Origin: Spongospora subterranea f. sp. subterranea
Taxonomy: Eukaryota > Endomyxa: Phytomyxea > Phytomyxea > Plasmodiophorida
DNA: 64,000 bases
Assembly: GCA_049724395.1 (NCBI GenBank)
Contig: JAUGWO010000065.1
Location: forward strand, 93,400 to 157,399
Direction: 5' to 3'
The notes under the pieces are model-generated. The model did no database searches and had not been told where the DNA came from. It saw only the letters and a program-made list of their open reading frames with translations. Positions 28,358 through 40,532 of the stretch are shown here, in pieces. Numbering within the stretch: the first letter of the stretch is position 1; every line of letters starts with the position of its first letter. Position numbers and translations under genes: made by a program.

Positions 28358-30516
28358 TTACACTGCAATTTTCTTTGGTGGCGGATCTGAATTGATAAGG
28401 CCACGGTCGAGGAACAGATCATATATGACGGCGGAAGCTTCTGGTTCAAGGGGCTCGCAAGCTGCAATCACTCCATCTTTGGTCACGGATCCGGTCGCAT
28501 ATGATACAAGGCATATCCTGAAACGGAACAATCAACTGTTTGCTTGATTAGGCATTCTCCAATTGTGCCTATACTTTTGTTTGAGTATATTGAAATGCCG
28601 AGGCAGTATATGAAACAACGTGCATATCGCTCTTTCTTCCATATCCAAAAGCTCAACGCAATCCATATTTGATATATCAAACCCGTCGGCACTGATAATG
28701 CAATGCTCCGGAATAACTGGGCGCCGCCTTAATAAATCATTCGCCAGATTCGCAGCGTTCTCCACCCTAAAAGACACAACCGTCGGTGCAAATATGACGC
28801 GAGCAAATAACAAAATACCTGTTGACAGACGCTAAAGCAACATTTCCATTCCTAGAAGGGCTTCTCTGTTCCGTGTCCGTTGAATCCACCGTTGAACAGT
28901 TTGCTTCTCGAAGAAGCGATTGCTCTTTATATACAAACTCCTCTTGAAAAGTCCTGATACCTGAAAATAATATTAATGGCAAAACAACCTCATAAAGCGA
29001 TGAAAGGCACCATTGCTTCGATGCTCACAAAGCTCGGACACGTCCCGCACAAGCGACCGCTGCTTTTGTAAATCCTCCACAAATCTGAAAAATGAGTTGA
29101 TCGGTACCAGTTGTTTGTAACCAGTACAATGGAGCCGTACTCAACAAATTCCTCTTCGTTAGTGAAGAAGCGGCTGAACACTTTGGCTTGTTGATACAGT
29201 GCTCGGAACTCCTTGTTATGTTTATGTTTGGAATGAGGTTTCACATAAAGCAATCCCCGCTCGATGAGAAATTTCTTTCGTTCGCTTCGTTCATCCAGCT
29301 AAGCCAACCAAGGTCAAAATTTAAAAAAAATCCAGAACGGCGCAAACGTCACCTTTCTATTGAAAATTTCCAGCATACGGTACGTTAGGCTTAACTTGAT
29401 CGGCTCATCCTTGTACTTCATCAAATCGCAATCGCCGAGCACTTCTTCAGCAGAATTTTCGTATTCAGTATCAAAATCGCGCCGCTTAGGCCTAAGAATA
29501 ATCAACATCGACCAGCGGATACAATCGAAACATAATCAACACAAGTTTTGAAAAACAATCGCCAAACAAAAATCTGATCGGAAAGTGAGTAAGTTGATGT
29601 AGGACCTGTATCCAGCTGCTGACGCGTCGGCTGTTAACTTTTTCTTGGAAGTAACAGACTGGACCGTTACGTCGGGAGTCGCTGGAGCACCTTCTGTATG
29701 AACCAGACCGTAGTTGGTCGGGTCTTTGGGGTAGATGGATGGATTCATAACAATTTCAGGATCCTATGTGAAGAAGACCCATCAGCTAAAACATTTTCCC
29801 GCATATATGAATATACAAACAGGAAGCGGGGCTGTTTTGCTGTTTAGATAGACACCGTTGTAATGCTGTTCCACTCTGGACTTGGTCTTGTTCTTGGATC
29901 CAATATGATTAGAAACATCTTGCCAGTTGCCCATCCCATATCGCTCCAGACCTTCAAGCAGCATCAACTGCATGGCAGAAACCGATCAGATTGGGTCATG
30001 ATAAACTTGCACAATATCACCTCATCATCAGCGGTCCAATCATCATCAAATATAGACGCAGTGATACGATCGATTACACGATAACTGAACAGAAATTCGC
30101 AGTGAGTCATCTGAAGCGGCAATGCAAATCAGCGAAAACTCACGGGTGCGTCTTGACGTGCATATTTTGATCGTCAATGCTAAGTTCAACGCCGTCGGCA
30201 AAGCAATGTACGCATAGAATAAATTCTGTACATTGGCAGCATTTTATGCGAATCGAATTGCTGATATCTTTTCGGCAATAATCACAGAGATGCTGGGTGA
30301 CACGGCCGACAACTACTTCTTCACCGTCTGACCACCACGGGTTACAATCGGTTTAACCAGCACGGAATACATGAATAGAAAAACGCAGGAGGTAATAGAG
30401 CGCAGGGTTTACCTTGAGTGCTTTCGTCGTCTTGCTGTATTTGTCTGTTTCGTGAACAGGTTTTTAGAAAAGTTTAGTCAAAAGAATCCAGGGAAAAATA
30501 CTTACGTATCGGTCAT
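28358..30516 (-). CDS. ADA2: Transcriptional adapter ADA2 (SAGA/ADA complex)
   Basis: Adaptor that binds and activates the GCN5 acetyltransferase. The first exon is only 11 nt (30516-30506), followed by 30444-30413 and 30327-30144; the joins are in phase. Domains in order: a ZZ zinc finger (LCDYCRKDIS, KCCQCTEFILCVHCFADG); a SANT domain (DDDWTADDE joined to LMLLEGLERYGMGNWQDVSN); a central ADA2 region (FDTEYENSAEEVL, LTYRMLEIFNRKLDER-like junction); and a C-terminal SWIRM (RRRPVIPEHCIISADGFDIS-like start, ending SVTKDGVIAACEPLE then VIYDLFLDRGLINS). The last splice (AAACAAAA to GATATGCC) restores the SWIRM end, and the stop is at 28358-28360. GCN5 lies 15 kb away in the same window. Confidence 0.9.
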
Positions 30517-30550
30517 TTGTTAAGGTCAGAAAAAAAATGATTATTGGCCG

Positions 30551-31700
30551 ATGACGGCGACTGGTAATGCAGCGATTGCTGGCAGCTTGGGGCCTGCTAG
30601 CCAAACCCAGCAGCAAAGACGCGAGGACGATGAAATATGTACTGGAATTGCAACAAAATGGGGTTGCAGTTTTCAGGATTTCACTAACGAGATCAGGCAG
30701 TGTTCATGTACACTGTCCAGTGATTACGGCGACGGAGCTTCTTCGTGAACCGGGTTGCGCTTGAGAATTCCCACACGTCACGGAGGCTGCGCCGTGCATG
30801 TCAATGCCATGCAAGTTCCCTTGAAAATAGTCAAACTACAAAACGGCGTTATAGTGCGTAGAGTAGACAACCAGAAGATCGTCTGTTGTTACAGCAGCCA
30901 TCGTGTGGGTCACCAACCAAACATAGCTATTGTAGCGTTATTTGTTGATTCTGCAGTAATGTAAACACCGCTAACCAGGGCAGTCACCGCTTGCAGCTGC
31001 TGTGATTCATGCAGCTCGTGGGGAACAGCGTCGGGATGGGATGTGGGTGTGTTTTTGGATCTGCCTGACCCACTCGCTGACTGCCTGAAGAAGGGAGCAG
31101 TACATGGCCTCGAACGTCAGAAAAAGAACAGCGATGCTCTATAATATAGTAGAAAGATGTTCCAGTTCGTCGACGAGTTGCTGAAACTTAACCAATTTCC
31201 CGACTGATAACGAGTGGCAATTGGGTCCAGGAACTATCAACATTTCATAAGATTGATCCATGCAGTGGCGGATCAATATCTGCATCGGCAGTTCACAGCT
31301 ATCCGAGTTTACCGGATAAAGTCAGATCGTGTAAGTGTCGTCATGTTTATCATATTAAATTGCATTCGGTCAGGAGCAGACATCAAACTTGATAAAACTT
31401 TTGAAACTTTAAGATCCGGGTTTGAGTTGACCCAAGTAAATATCCTTTTTTGTTATCCACGGTACCAAACTGAAAACTTTAGCCACCGACAGTGCAGTTC
31501 TGGATTTCGTCTCAAGAACCCTCTTTTTCTCGGCCTCGTTCTCGCCGATATGGACCTGTAATGTTTTGGACAATATATTCGGCAGCGTATGGACTGAAGT
31601 TAAATGAACCAGAAGGGCTTCTGAAGGCTGATCCGGAACTGGATGACGGAATCGCCGTCTTCATTGTCGCGAGAACGGACGGGTCGTCGAAACAAATTTG
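30551..31700 (+). CDS. Possible multi-exon gene, unknown
   Basis: Divergent from ADA2 with only about 35 nt between the two candidate starts. Several plus-strand frames could be exons: one from 30567 (MQRLLAAWGLLAKPSSKDA, then ELQQNGVAVFRISLTRSG), one near 31380 (ADIKLDKTFETLRSGFELTQ) and a last one ending near 31700 (ELDDGIAVFIVARTDG). Donors and acceptors exist between them, such as GTAAGTG near 31330. I could not build a single phase-consistent model and recognise no family. The compact spacing and the terminal frame make a real gene likely, but its borders are uncertain. Confidence 0.35.
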
Positions 31701-31723
31701 AATATCAAAATCGTTAAACACGT

Positions 31724-33394
31724 TTATTCGGGGTTGATTTGAACATTATTTAAAGTAGACCCTGCCATGATGTCCATCATTGTTTGATGATAATTATTAA
31801 CTTGAAAATTTAACTGTTCAAATTTTTTCCGAAGAGCAAGCGTGGATTCCTCATGATTGGACTCAATCATAGTTATCTCTCTTCGGGTTTCTTCCGCTTC
31901 CGCCTTGTTGTCCTGAATCTACAACCAAATCAACATCAACGCAACGATGAGGCAGATACAAGTCAGTACTTGTTTCGTTTGTTGCTTTAACTTTTCCAGA
32001 ACAGACGCTTTTTCCGCTTCCACTTCTTTCAAAGCCATATCTGCATCTAACTTCTTTTTTTCAAATTGTGATTGTAATCGCATCAATCTGTCTGTTGCTT
32101 TGGAAAGTTGCTCGCGGACAAACCGCTCTTCTCGCACAGTTTCATTGATGTGATCTTCATTAACCCCCACTGCAGTAGCTAATTCTTTGATTTCTTTTGC
32201 TGATTGTTTACACTGACTTAAAACCTCTGTGATCTCAACAATCTCGTTGATCTAGATTGACATTTCAACACAAGGAAAACAGTGCATGCCAACGCAAAGC
32301 CTACACGCTTATTAGTCCTTCCATCGGCCTTCTTGATCAACGCTAACCGATCATCTAACTGCCGCATGGTTTTAGTAACAGAATCGATTTCTCTCTTTTC
32401 CGCTTCAACGCTTTCAGTCATGGATGTCAAAGTTCGCTTCAGTCTGTAGTTGCATTTAACAAACGCGAACCGTCACTGCTACAGATACTGACCTCTCAGG
32501 GGATCGTACGATTTGAGAAGAAATTTTCTCAATATCGCTGCGCATGTTTAAGAATTTGAATTTATCGCCTTCGCTGACATCCATTCAGCTTCGCTGTTTT
32601 TTGCTTCTCTTCGTGAACTTCATGACGTAACGCCGTCGACTCCTGAAATTTGAAGATGATCAATGTGATATTTTCAGTTTGTAAAACTATTAGGAACCTT
32701 TTGCAACTTTGCGAGTTTATCTGCCAATTCCTCGCTCTCTGCTATGGTTTGCTTTAATTTCGGAGCCTCTAAATCCCTTTGGCGGCGTAAAGCATCTCGT
32801 TGACTGTTCACGGTATCCATTTCCTCATTAAGTTTCGCCTTCTCATTTGCAAGCTATGATAGTTGCCCAATTATAAGAACACACTAATAAAAAATGATCA
32901 CACTGACCTGCTCTGTCTGTTCAAGGTATTCGTGGAATGTCTCGAGCCTGTCCTGACGGAATTTGGCGAAGTTTATGATTGCAGAAAGGTTTCTGATTGT
33001 TCGTTTTTTTTCGGGATACACAATATCTCGCCATGAAAAATCGCGAACGCCAACCACATTCATTAATGACGCCAACGACTAAAATAATAAGTCAATTAAA
33101 CAAAGAGCAGAAACAAAAACGAACATTCTAGATACACACTTTGATCATTATAGATTGAGAGATAGACTGTTCGTGAAGTTGTGGATGAGCCGTATCAATA
33201 TCAGTGATGTGCTGGTCATTGAGGGAAACCCCCATCAACATCTCCACGAACTGATAATAAATAACCGTAACCGTGGACGAGGTCGGCGCCCCGATGTCGG
33301 CGACGGTGAAGGGCGGGTCCGGTTCGGGCAAATTGGCCAACCATGCCACCAGGTCGGCGACCGGCAATACAGGAAACGAGTAATAGGACGACAT
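31724..33394 (-). CDS. NUF2: Kinetochore protein NUF2 (Ndc80 complex)
   Basis: Coiled-coil subunit of the Ndc80 complex that couples kinetochores to microtubules. The first exon is 33394-33140 (85 codons): MSSYYSFPVLPVADLVAWL begins the calponin-homology domain, followed by VEMLMGVSLNDQHITDID and HPQLHEQSIS. The second exon has DIVYPEKKRTIRNLSAIINF and AKFRQDRLETFHEYLEQTEQ, the most conserved NUF2 stretch. The rest is heptad-rich coiled coil over several exons, ending FQVNNYHQTMMDIMAG and the stop at 31724-31726. This is copy A of a duplicated block; the copy B counterpart near 44.3-44.7 kb is only a decayed 5' part. Confidence 0.88.
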
Positions 33395-33794
33395 CTCCCC
33401 TATGCAGAATCCCCAGCGGTTGGGGAAGACCTTGTCCGTTACAACCCCAGTGCACCCGGTCACGCGCCGCACAATCTTGTGTTACACCAGCGAGGAGGTC
33501 AACGGAGACGACCTTTGAGAAAATGGCGCTGCAACTGGGCACGTTCCAGAAGATTACAGAATGGTGGCGGTTCATAACGTGGAGTAGAGGCTTTTATACA
33601 ATCCTATTTCTGGTACATTATAAACGTATTAGGCAAACAGAAAGGAAATTCATGACTGGAAAGAGACATGCAAATAACCCTGTTTTTTTAAAATATCTGC
33701 TGAAGACAATGCGTCGAGAAGTGTTAAACGAGTCAGGTATCAATCACTTGGCAAGGCAAATTTAAGTATTGCAGTTGTGACGTTGACCGGGCTT

Positions 33795-33862
33795 GCAGCA
33801 GCACGGCAAAAGAAAGCTGTTCTAGCGAAATCCAAAGCGAGGTATCTCCAATGCATCATTGA
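33795..33862 (+). pseudogene. Scrap of GCN5 (copy A)
   Basis: About 65 nt match the GCN5 exon at 45880-45935: the reading QKKAVLAKSKA here corresponds to [11 protein letters not shown] in the intact gene. The flanking sequence matches the GCN5 upstream region near 45020, so the promoter-proximal part and the acetyltransferase half are deleted. The bromodomain half is not found. Confidence 0.65.
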
Positions 33863-33879
33863 GATTGAGGGAAAACAGC

Positions 33880-34800
33880 ACTGCATTTCGCAATCCACCC
33901 AGGCAAGCACTCACGCCGCGAAGCCAAAAACTGTCGATAGTCGTGGCCAGAATGGGTGACGAGACATTCTGGATGTTGTCCTTTTTTTTATCGTTATGAC
34001 CTGTATCTTTTTTCAAAAGTGTGTCGCTGATTTGATATCTCGTCACCGAGATGTCATCTGTGAGGCGCCGTCCACAGTAATCAATATGAGGAACCATAAA
34101 GGGCAAACTTCTCTTTCATTGGCAGCTATACTTGCATTACCGTCCCGGTCTGGCCACCTCTTTAAAATATCGTCCAAATTCTGTTGGGTCAAGTAGCCGA
34201 ACCCATTATTCCCGATATTGATGGGAATACAGCACTAAGACCTGGCAGCAAAGCAAGGCCCTGACGTGTTTTATTGTTAGTATATCGAAATCACTGATTG
34301 AGACCTTACAAGAAGCGAGCAGGTCGTCATCAATATGATTAATGCGGCGAAGCCAAAGCCAATTCACCTTCGGCTCCAAAATGGGTTGACAGAGCGCTTC
34401 TATGCGAGTCTGATTCAACAATTGGATTACGATGGCCTGTATGTTGCTCACGTTTGGATCTAGCACATTCGAGTCGCTGATTCGGTCAATCATGCGGGTC
34501 TGTTTTTAGCAAATTGACACAGCGGTTGGTTCCATCTACGCCTGATTAACCCCCTCAATTATTTGTGTTTTGACTGATTTGCAAGGTCGATCTTGCGGCG
34601 GTTCTATCGAAAACGGGACGCCCGCCGCCGAAATTATCGCGAGGAAACCGCTGGAGCTGGCAATTGAACAGGAGCACGAACCACACCACCTTGGACGCCG
34701 CGAAAAACTACTGCAGCGAAAATTTGAGAAACCAGTGCCAGCATTTTGATCAATGACGCTGGTTTGGTCACCAAACGTCTCTTTCTCGGTACAGATAGGG
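33880..34800 (+). pseudogene. Decayed ankyrin-repeat gene
   Basis: Plus-strand pieces look like ankyrin repeats: NMRNHKGQTSLSLAAI at about 34083, DIDGNTAL followed by a frame change and LAAKQGP at about 34215, and HLRLQNGLTERF near 34370. A second AAKPK-QNG unit at 33918 resembles the one at 34348, as expected for repeats of one gene. The frame is broken several times. It sits inside copy A where copy B has no equivalent, so it is an insertion in A or was lost from B. Confidence 0.5.
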
Positions 34801-35486
34801 AAACCGTGCAATTGTGAATTGGGCCCTGCAATCCAGTTTGCGTAGTTCTGGTCATTCCGAAAACCTCAAACAAAACGGGGTAGACCCCATTTCCCCATTC
34901 GCCCGCTCTGGTCATCCTGTCATCGCGCCTGTTCGCCCAGCTGCACTCCATCTAGGAGTAGGTGTTTTCGTGGCAAAACCATTTGAGCTAAGATTCGACA
35001 AACCACTGAAATCTGTCTAGAGCAGCAGGTTATAAAATGTAGATATTACTCGTAAGATTCAAGCAACTCTCTATTAAATCGATTCACGACGCCCGGATTT
35101 CACCTAGGTTAGCAAAAAAAGGAATTGACGAGGCGTAGATTTGACCAACCGTGGTGTCGGATTTGCCAAATAGACAAATAGAGAACAGTACCCCCAATGG
35201 TGGTTCTTAGGCTGATGCTCATTCTGAGGCCGGCTGAAACATTTGACGGATTTTGATGTGAGATCAATTCAGCGATTTCGCTGAATTTTTGAATTATGAT
35301 AATTGAGACGCCATAAAGATTCAATCATCCGCTCAATCTCACATAACGTTCCTTCATAAAATTCAGCAACACAAGACGGAACGGCGCCGCTTCAATCATA
35401 TCGATAAATGATCTGCGTACTCCTGTGAGATCGCAATCAGAGAACATTTTTTCAATATTTACCATTGCGGTAGAATCCGCCAAAAT
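34800..35486. other. Spacer inside copy A without a recognisable gene
   Basis: No family match in six frames. A minus-strand frame at 35109-35324 and a plus-strand frame at 34814-35020 have no domain. Copy B has no counterpart for this stretch. Confidence 0.5.
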
Positions 35487-35839
35487 CTAACATTCGCTAC
35501 CTTCATTGGGTGTCTGCCCGTGGTTAACAGGTTTTGGTTCAAAAATATTTCAAGATTGGATTTTGCTAACCCTTTGAACATCAAAGAAGTTCGCTAATGC
35601 TCTGATTGCGCTAAGAATGATATAATTTTCAGGCCAAAACGGACGACAACGTGCTGCATTTCTTGGACCCTTTCGGGATCGGTCTCGTTCAATTTTTTCC
35701 TGAACCCGCTCGTGATCATATCCTTTCCTTCATCCCATCATACTTCCTGGTCGATTTCGGGGCAATATAGGCTGCAAGACGCAAACAATCCCGATACAAC
35801 TGGGTGCTCGTCCGATTAAAATTCCGCCGTCGATGCCGT
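35487..35839 (-). pseudogene. LYR-motif protein pseudogene (copy A)
   Basis: Counterpart of the intact LYR gene at 46436-46789. The reading TQLYRDCLRLAAYIAPKST is preserved, but the initiator ATG is now ACG (35837-35839). Extra bases near 35722-35733 shift the frame, and the second exon differs by small indels. It is a host-gene pseudogene produced by the segmental duplication. Confidence 0.75.
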
Positions 35840-36077
35840 TCCCGGATGCCGACCTTGGTCCTCTCTCCCCGGCCTCCCCTCTCGTGATGCTTACCCTCTC
35901 GTGTCCATGGGATGTATGACCATTGATGTTTCATTTGCAACGTCCTTCAGTGGTCTGTGCAGTTATGTTGCACACAGACCAGTGTACAGAGTCACAGATC
36001 GCATCCCACCTGTTATCGTTTCCTGTGTAACTTCTCTGTATGAAAATTCATAATTCGAATAGCACGCTTGTTGTGAA

Positions 36078-36856
36078 ATGGCCGGATTCACGACAGACGA
36101 TGTCAGGCGCCAACTTACCCTGCTTGTGAGTAGATCAGCGCCCCAGGTGTTTCGGCCATTAACCGATCATTAGGGCATTGGCGAAGTTGATGATGAAGTA
36201 TTGAAGCGCTTCGTCGAAAGAATATCAACTCCAAGGATGTCACCGCGTACAGATTTTGTTGAGAGTAGCGCAGCGTCATCGCCCGAAATGTCCAGGAAAA
36301 TACCACTCCGAGAATATCTTTCTCCCCCACCTCCGCGCATAAAGATGTTTGATGAAAACCGTCGCGAAAATCGTTCCAATCAGGTATTTTCCCACATTTG
36401 AATCGACCATGGAGCCCTCAGTGTAATATTCCAGGATACGAAAGAGCCTCAAACTGTTCTAGAATATGATTCTAGGGAGTCTGGTCAGCAATTTGAGCAG
36501 GAACCGAAACCAGGTTTTGTTGAACAGCGTCCTGCTACCGCGAATACGAGTGGGAAAAGCCTCAAAAGTTCAAAATGTACGAACATGTTGATTTTCGGGT
36601 TAGGTCGCCATTAATGAAATGTGGTTAATAGCAATTTCGTTCAACTCAACAGACCCAGTTTCGTTGTTTCAGCGATTCAAAACCGGTTAGTCACCTTTGA
36701 AGGTCTCCGGATAACAAAAGTGACCAGATAGACATCCACACAGAATGGCAGCGAGATAAGAAACAAGTTAGGCGAAGACCTGCATCTTCATCCACGTCTA
36801 GCCTTCTACAACGTGGACCTACCTCAAGGAAACAGTCATCGAAAGTAATGGCTTGA
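36078..36856 (+). CDS. HYLS1: HYLS1-type centriolar/ciliogenesis protein
   Basis: HYLS1 proteins sit in the centriole outer wall and are needed for cilium assembly. Five exons fit in phase: 36078-36125, 36174-36383, 36435-36576, 36653-36685 and 36744-36856, giving 181 aa. The N-terminal box is TTDDVRRQLTLLGIGEVDDE followed by VLKRFVERI. The middle is polar and Pro/Ser-rich. The C-terminal HYLS1 box is PVSLFQRFKTEWQRDK, created exactly by the last splice. A basic tail ends SSKVMA. Human HYLS1 is longer (about 300 aa) because of its linker. This copy is open throughout; the duplicate at 47.07 kb is broken. It agrees with IFT22 in indicating a flagellated organism. Confidence 0.7.
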
Positions 36857-36944
36857 CAGATCTTCGTTGCTCATATTGATATTACTTGTTTCAGATATCG
36901 GAGTTCGTTGTTCGCACGGACAATGTAGCCACACAACGACGAGA

Positions 36945-37550
36945 AGACTCCCGAATAAGGTGGCATAACCGATCGAAATCCTCGAATTGCACATGATAGC
37001 TGTATGTATTAAATTTCAGAAAATGTCTGACAACATTTTTGAGCGAAAAGCTTCGGGTCGCTATTGGTGCGGTTTCCAACGGATTATGTGCAAACGCCGA
37101 AAATGGCACTGTGTTATTGAACCGGACGGCCGTCAGGGAATGCAGAAAAATCTCAATCGAGAGAAACGGTAGCAGGCCGCAAAATACATTACGCACGACG
37201 TCACATCGACTAACCGTCGGCCAGCTCCGCTAAGCCGTTGGTCATCTCAAGTTTAAATGTTTGGTCCTGTAAAGACAGACAAGGGCGAGGCTCGGAGTCT
37301 CGTGGTCTCCCAGCTGGGTCTTCGCAATTACAATTTGTTTTCTCGCCACCAACAAGTGCTGACTCGTGCGTGGTTTAACTAATGTGAGACTTCGCGATGA
37401 TAACGTCGGCCCTATTGAGATTGTCATCGAAGACGATGAAATATATATGGATTGACTCCGATTTTAGTCTAATGCTCAAGCGCCCGCTTCCTTGCTTGCC
37501 CTGTTATTGCAGCATCATTTTCAATTCTTTGGCTCGCCTCAGGCTTTGCA
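36945..37550 (+). pseudogene. AGC-kinase N-terminal pseudogene (copy A)
   Basis: This matches 47460-48170, the leader and first coding part of the intact kinase. The shared reading CANAENGTVLLNR corresponds to DINAENGTVFIQR in copy B. The acidic stretch that reads VEIVIEDEEIDMD in copy B is present here as IEIVIEDDEI before a stop. The kinase domain itself is absent; similarity fades after about 37545. Confidence 0.65.
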
Positions 37551-40532
37551 GTCCTTGGGATGCGATCAGGCCTTCGGATGTGCCGCTCGTGCTCCATGGA
37601 CTCATCAGCCGAAGAAACATGCATCTCCTTCCGTCGCCGTGAGCTCTTGCTCGCCATCTTAAGTTGTACAACCGGTATGAGCAATTACCGCCGAACAACC
37701 AATAGTTTATCGAATATCTAACCCGTGTCACATCGCGTTGTGCTTATGTAGGACTGAGGGAGCTTGTGAGGCTGAGCCGCTCGCTGCGCCTTACCTCGCT
37801 CTTTCTCCCTGCAATTGTCCTCTAAAGAAGACTTTTGAGCACGGATGGCTTCGATGACCTCTGGTTTGATGAGCCTGTTACTCTTCCGAGCAAAACCCTA
37901 AAATTTTGGGACCGAAGCATCTGCTTTGGATGGGTCGGACGTTGAGATGAACAACCACGACGGGGACGAGCGCCACAACACCCCCCCCCCCCCCCATGGA
38001 ACGAATCCTGTCTCCGAGGCTACAGCAACGCCTCTGGAATATTCGCTGATCTTGTATTGGTAGCAGTAAAGAAACACATTCTTCCTAAAGTACCAAAAGA
38101 ACATTAAGCATTGTTATACAGACGATATCGCGACTATATTCTTATCGTTGTAGATTCTTTGAAAAGTGATAAGGCCATTACAGAATCTGAATGAAGCCAA
38201 CATGTTGACGTTCAACAAGGAACTGTTTGGTGATGAAGTAAACTTTTAAGGTATAACTATATCTCTGGGCGAAAAGTTCAGAACCAAAACGACAATTGGA
38301 TTTCAACTAATTCAGGAGACCAACCGGAAAAAACTTGTTCACACATTACGCGACGTATAAACCAGATACCACTAAAACTAGCTGGATCACTGGAGAACAA
38401 ATACGTATGCTGAGGGCTTGTCAAACTGAATATTTATCTTGGTCAACTATGCTCGAATTTCAGAGAGTCTTGAAATCGGGTTACCCTAACAAAGTAGGTA
38501 ATCAGGTCACAATGCAAATACAATTTTGCCGACCGCAATTGTCTGATCGAAAAGACCGAAAAAATGGACCAGGTCTAGTACTCGCTTGATAATTCAAGAA
38601 TGGCCCATGAAAATGGAATTTTATTCAGAATAACTTTAAACCGTTATTGAAATTCCTCAATGATCAAATCACAGCCAACAGGGCAGCACCACAATGAATG
38701 TTTTGAATTTAGTAAGCAAAACAGCTGGATCTCGCAAATAGCAGAGATAAACCTCAAATGTGAAGAGAGGTAAAAAACGACGAATGCTGAGATCATTCAA
38801 TCGATGCATCGCGTTCAAATGGACTTGACACTGGTGATACAGCACAAATAATACCAGGATTTAATGTCAGGTTCAACTCGCCATACCTCCAATCGGGGCA
38901 CTTAGCAATCGTTGAGACAGCTGCTTGCGAGAAAATACCTCAGAGGAGTCGAATCCACACTTCCAGTAGGCCCATTCGACGCGATCTCCACCGCGTAAGA
39001 AGAGGGCGACCAACGCGGCAGTCTGATGAGCCGAATGGCGAAACCAGGTCGTGCGGATGAATATTTACCAAGCGAGCATACACAGATATTGCAAGTAAAG
39101 AATTTACTTCAGTTTATATGTAAATTGCATTGTGATTCATACTAGAACAGTTATAATCATATAATGTGGTAGAAAAATCGCCAACCCCGTTTCGAAAAAC
39201 AAAGTCCTGCCTAGATTCGACATTTCGAATCAGATATAGGGGCCGGCACTTACGTTTCGACTGGTAACGAGAGGATGACCATGGATGTCGACACGGTGTA
39301 TTCATTCTGGTCGTCGTGCACAACAGATAATTGCAAAATAGTTCGCTGTGAACAAAAACTTGAACCAACTATGTATAGAGAAACCTATGTGTTGCTTTCT
39401 TGTGACAGATTGACCCTGTCGTAAGTCCATAACCACCAAATTGCAGTGTACTAGGTTTGGCTGCGAGGATGTGTCACATACCTCACCTTTTGTACAAGGC
39501 TTGACTGTCCTACCCGTCAATGTGCTTTATCTACAAAAACAGAACTTTCAACAGCTTTGCACAGTACGCAAGACGTTAATTCAAAGGTAGCCGAACTGCA
39601 AGAGAGAAGTTTCATAGATTTGTGATGAAACGCAGTGCTGTTTCAAAGTCATTATACTTCACGACGATACCCTACTGGAAAAACCTCCAGTTGAGATAGG
39701 TTGTTATCATAAATCATTATTATCGCTTTTGCCCATTTGCACGGAAAATAAATACCGTATCTTCCTGAAGAACGTCTATAAAATAAAAATAGTCCTCAGC
39801 AAAACAGCAAAATTACTACAAAACTTCAATACCTCCGCAATATCACTTGAAAATATGAATTCAGAGGGCCTATCATACCATGGAATATGAACTTGGTTAG
39901 GAAATGTCATTGTCTGCATCAATCCCTCCGACCATTTCAGAAAGAACGATTTCAACGCATACGCGCTAATCCAGATATTAAGACATTTTTCCGGTTTTCA
40001 ACGGCGAAAATATAACCTCATGAAATCTGTCATCGCCTGTTGGGCCTTCCAACCGAATATTGATTCCGGTACACTACGACCGAAGATTTTAGACTGGTTA
40101 CCGTAAATGTTGCAGTCAAAGTCAAGTATTGGTTTGTCGATGAAGGTCATAGTCAAATATGATCGACCAACAAATAACGGATGAAGGATTCGGACGTTTG
40201 CATTGAAACTCATTCGAAGATTGGAGACCTATATCGACTCAACGGTGTTGCAATTGATCAAAGAACCGAATGTTACTAACGCTGATACATAGTGAAGATG
40301 TGTTCCAGAAACTACTAACTGAGAATTGAAGAAAAAATTGAGGCAGCTTCAACTCGCTGGTAATAATGTAGGTATAAGGATATATACTTTGCAAATCTGA
40401 CATTATGATGTCGGGAGCATCATCGAAAGTATCAATGCCAAGATCGAAACGAATAATCTGAAGGTCGAGTCCAAGAGTTTTCAGCCACCTATTACATTTG
40501 CATATCAGCGCAGACACTCGCAAAAAAAATAG
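37551..40532. other. About 3 kb gene-poor stretch between the two duplicated copies
   Basis: No gene can be supported. It contains a 15-base C run at 37981-37995. A short frame at 38335-38589 vaguely recalls non-LTR reverse transcriptase text, too weakly to call. AT-rich sequence with many stops follows. It may be old transposon debris. Confidence 0.45.

Larger units (their letters stand above)
32905..37550. repeat. Copy A of a diverged tandem segmental duplication
   Basis: This stretch matches 44330-48200 in the same orientation and order: NUF2 5' part, a GCN5 scrap, a LYR gene, HYLS1, then the kinase N-terminal region. Examples are the shared text ttggggaagaccttgtc at 33420 against gaggaagaccttgtc at 44693, the LYR block (35487-35850 against 46436-46800) and the kinase leader (37255-37545 against 47885-48170). 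Identity is roughly 70-90 percent by eye and uneven. Copy A carries about 1.6 kb of extra DNA with ankyrin-like remnants at 33.86-35.45 kb and lacks most of GCN5. Confidence 0.85.

Noticed and set aside
33155-33577. 140-codon plus-strand frame over the NUF2 start
   Set aside because: It is antisense to NUF2 exon 1 and its promoter. The minus-strand reading matches the NUF2 family and explains the openness.
38335-38589. Possible LINE reverse-transcriptase fragment
   Set aside because: The resemblance rests on a few residues around a GYP-like turn; no YxDD box or endonuclease is nearby.
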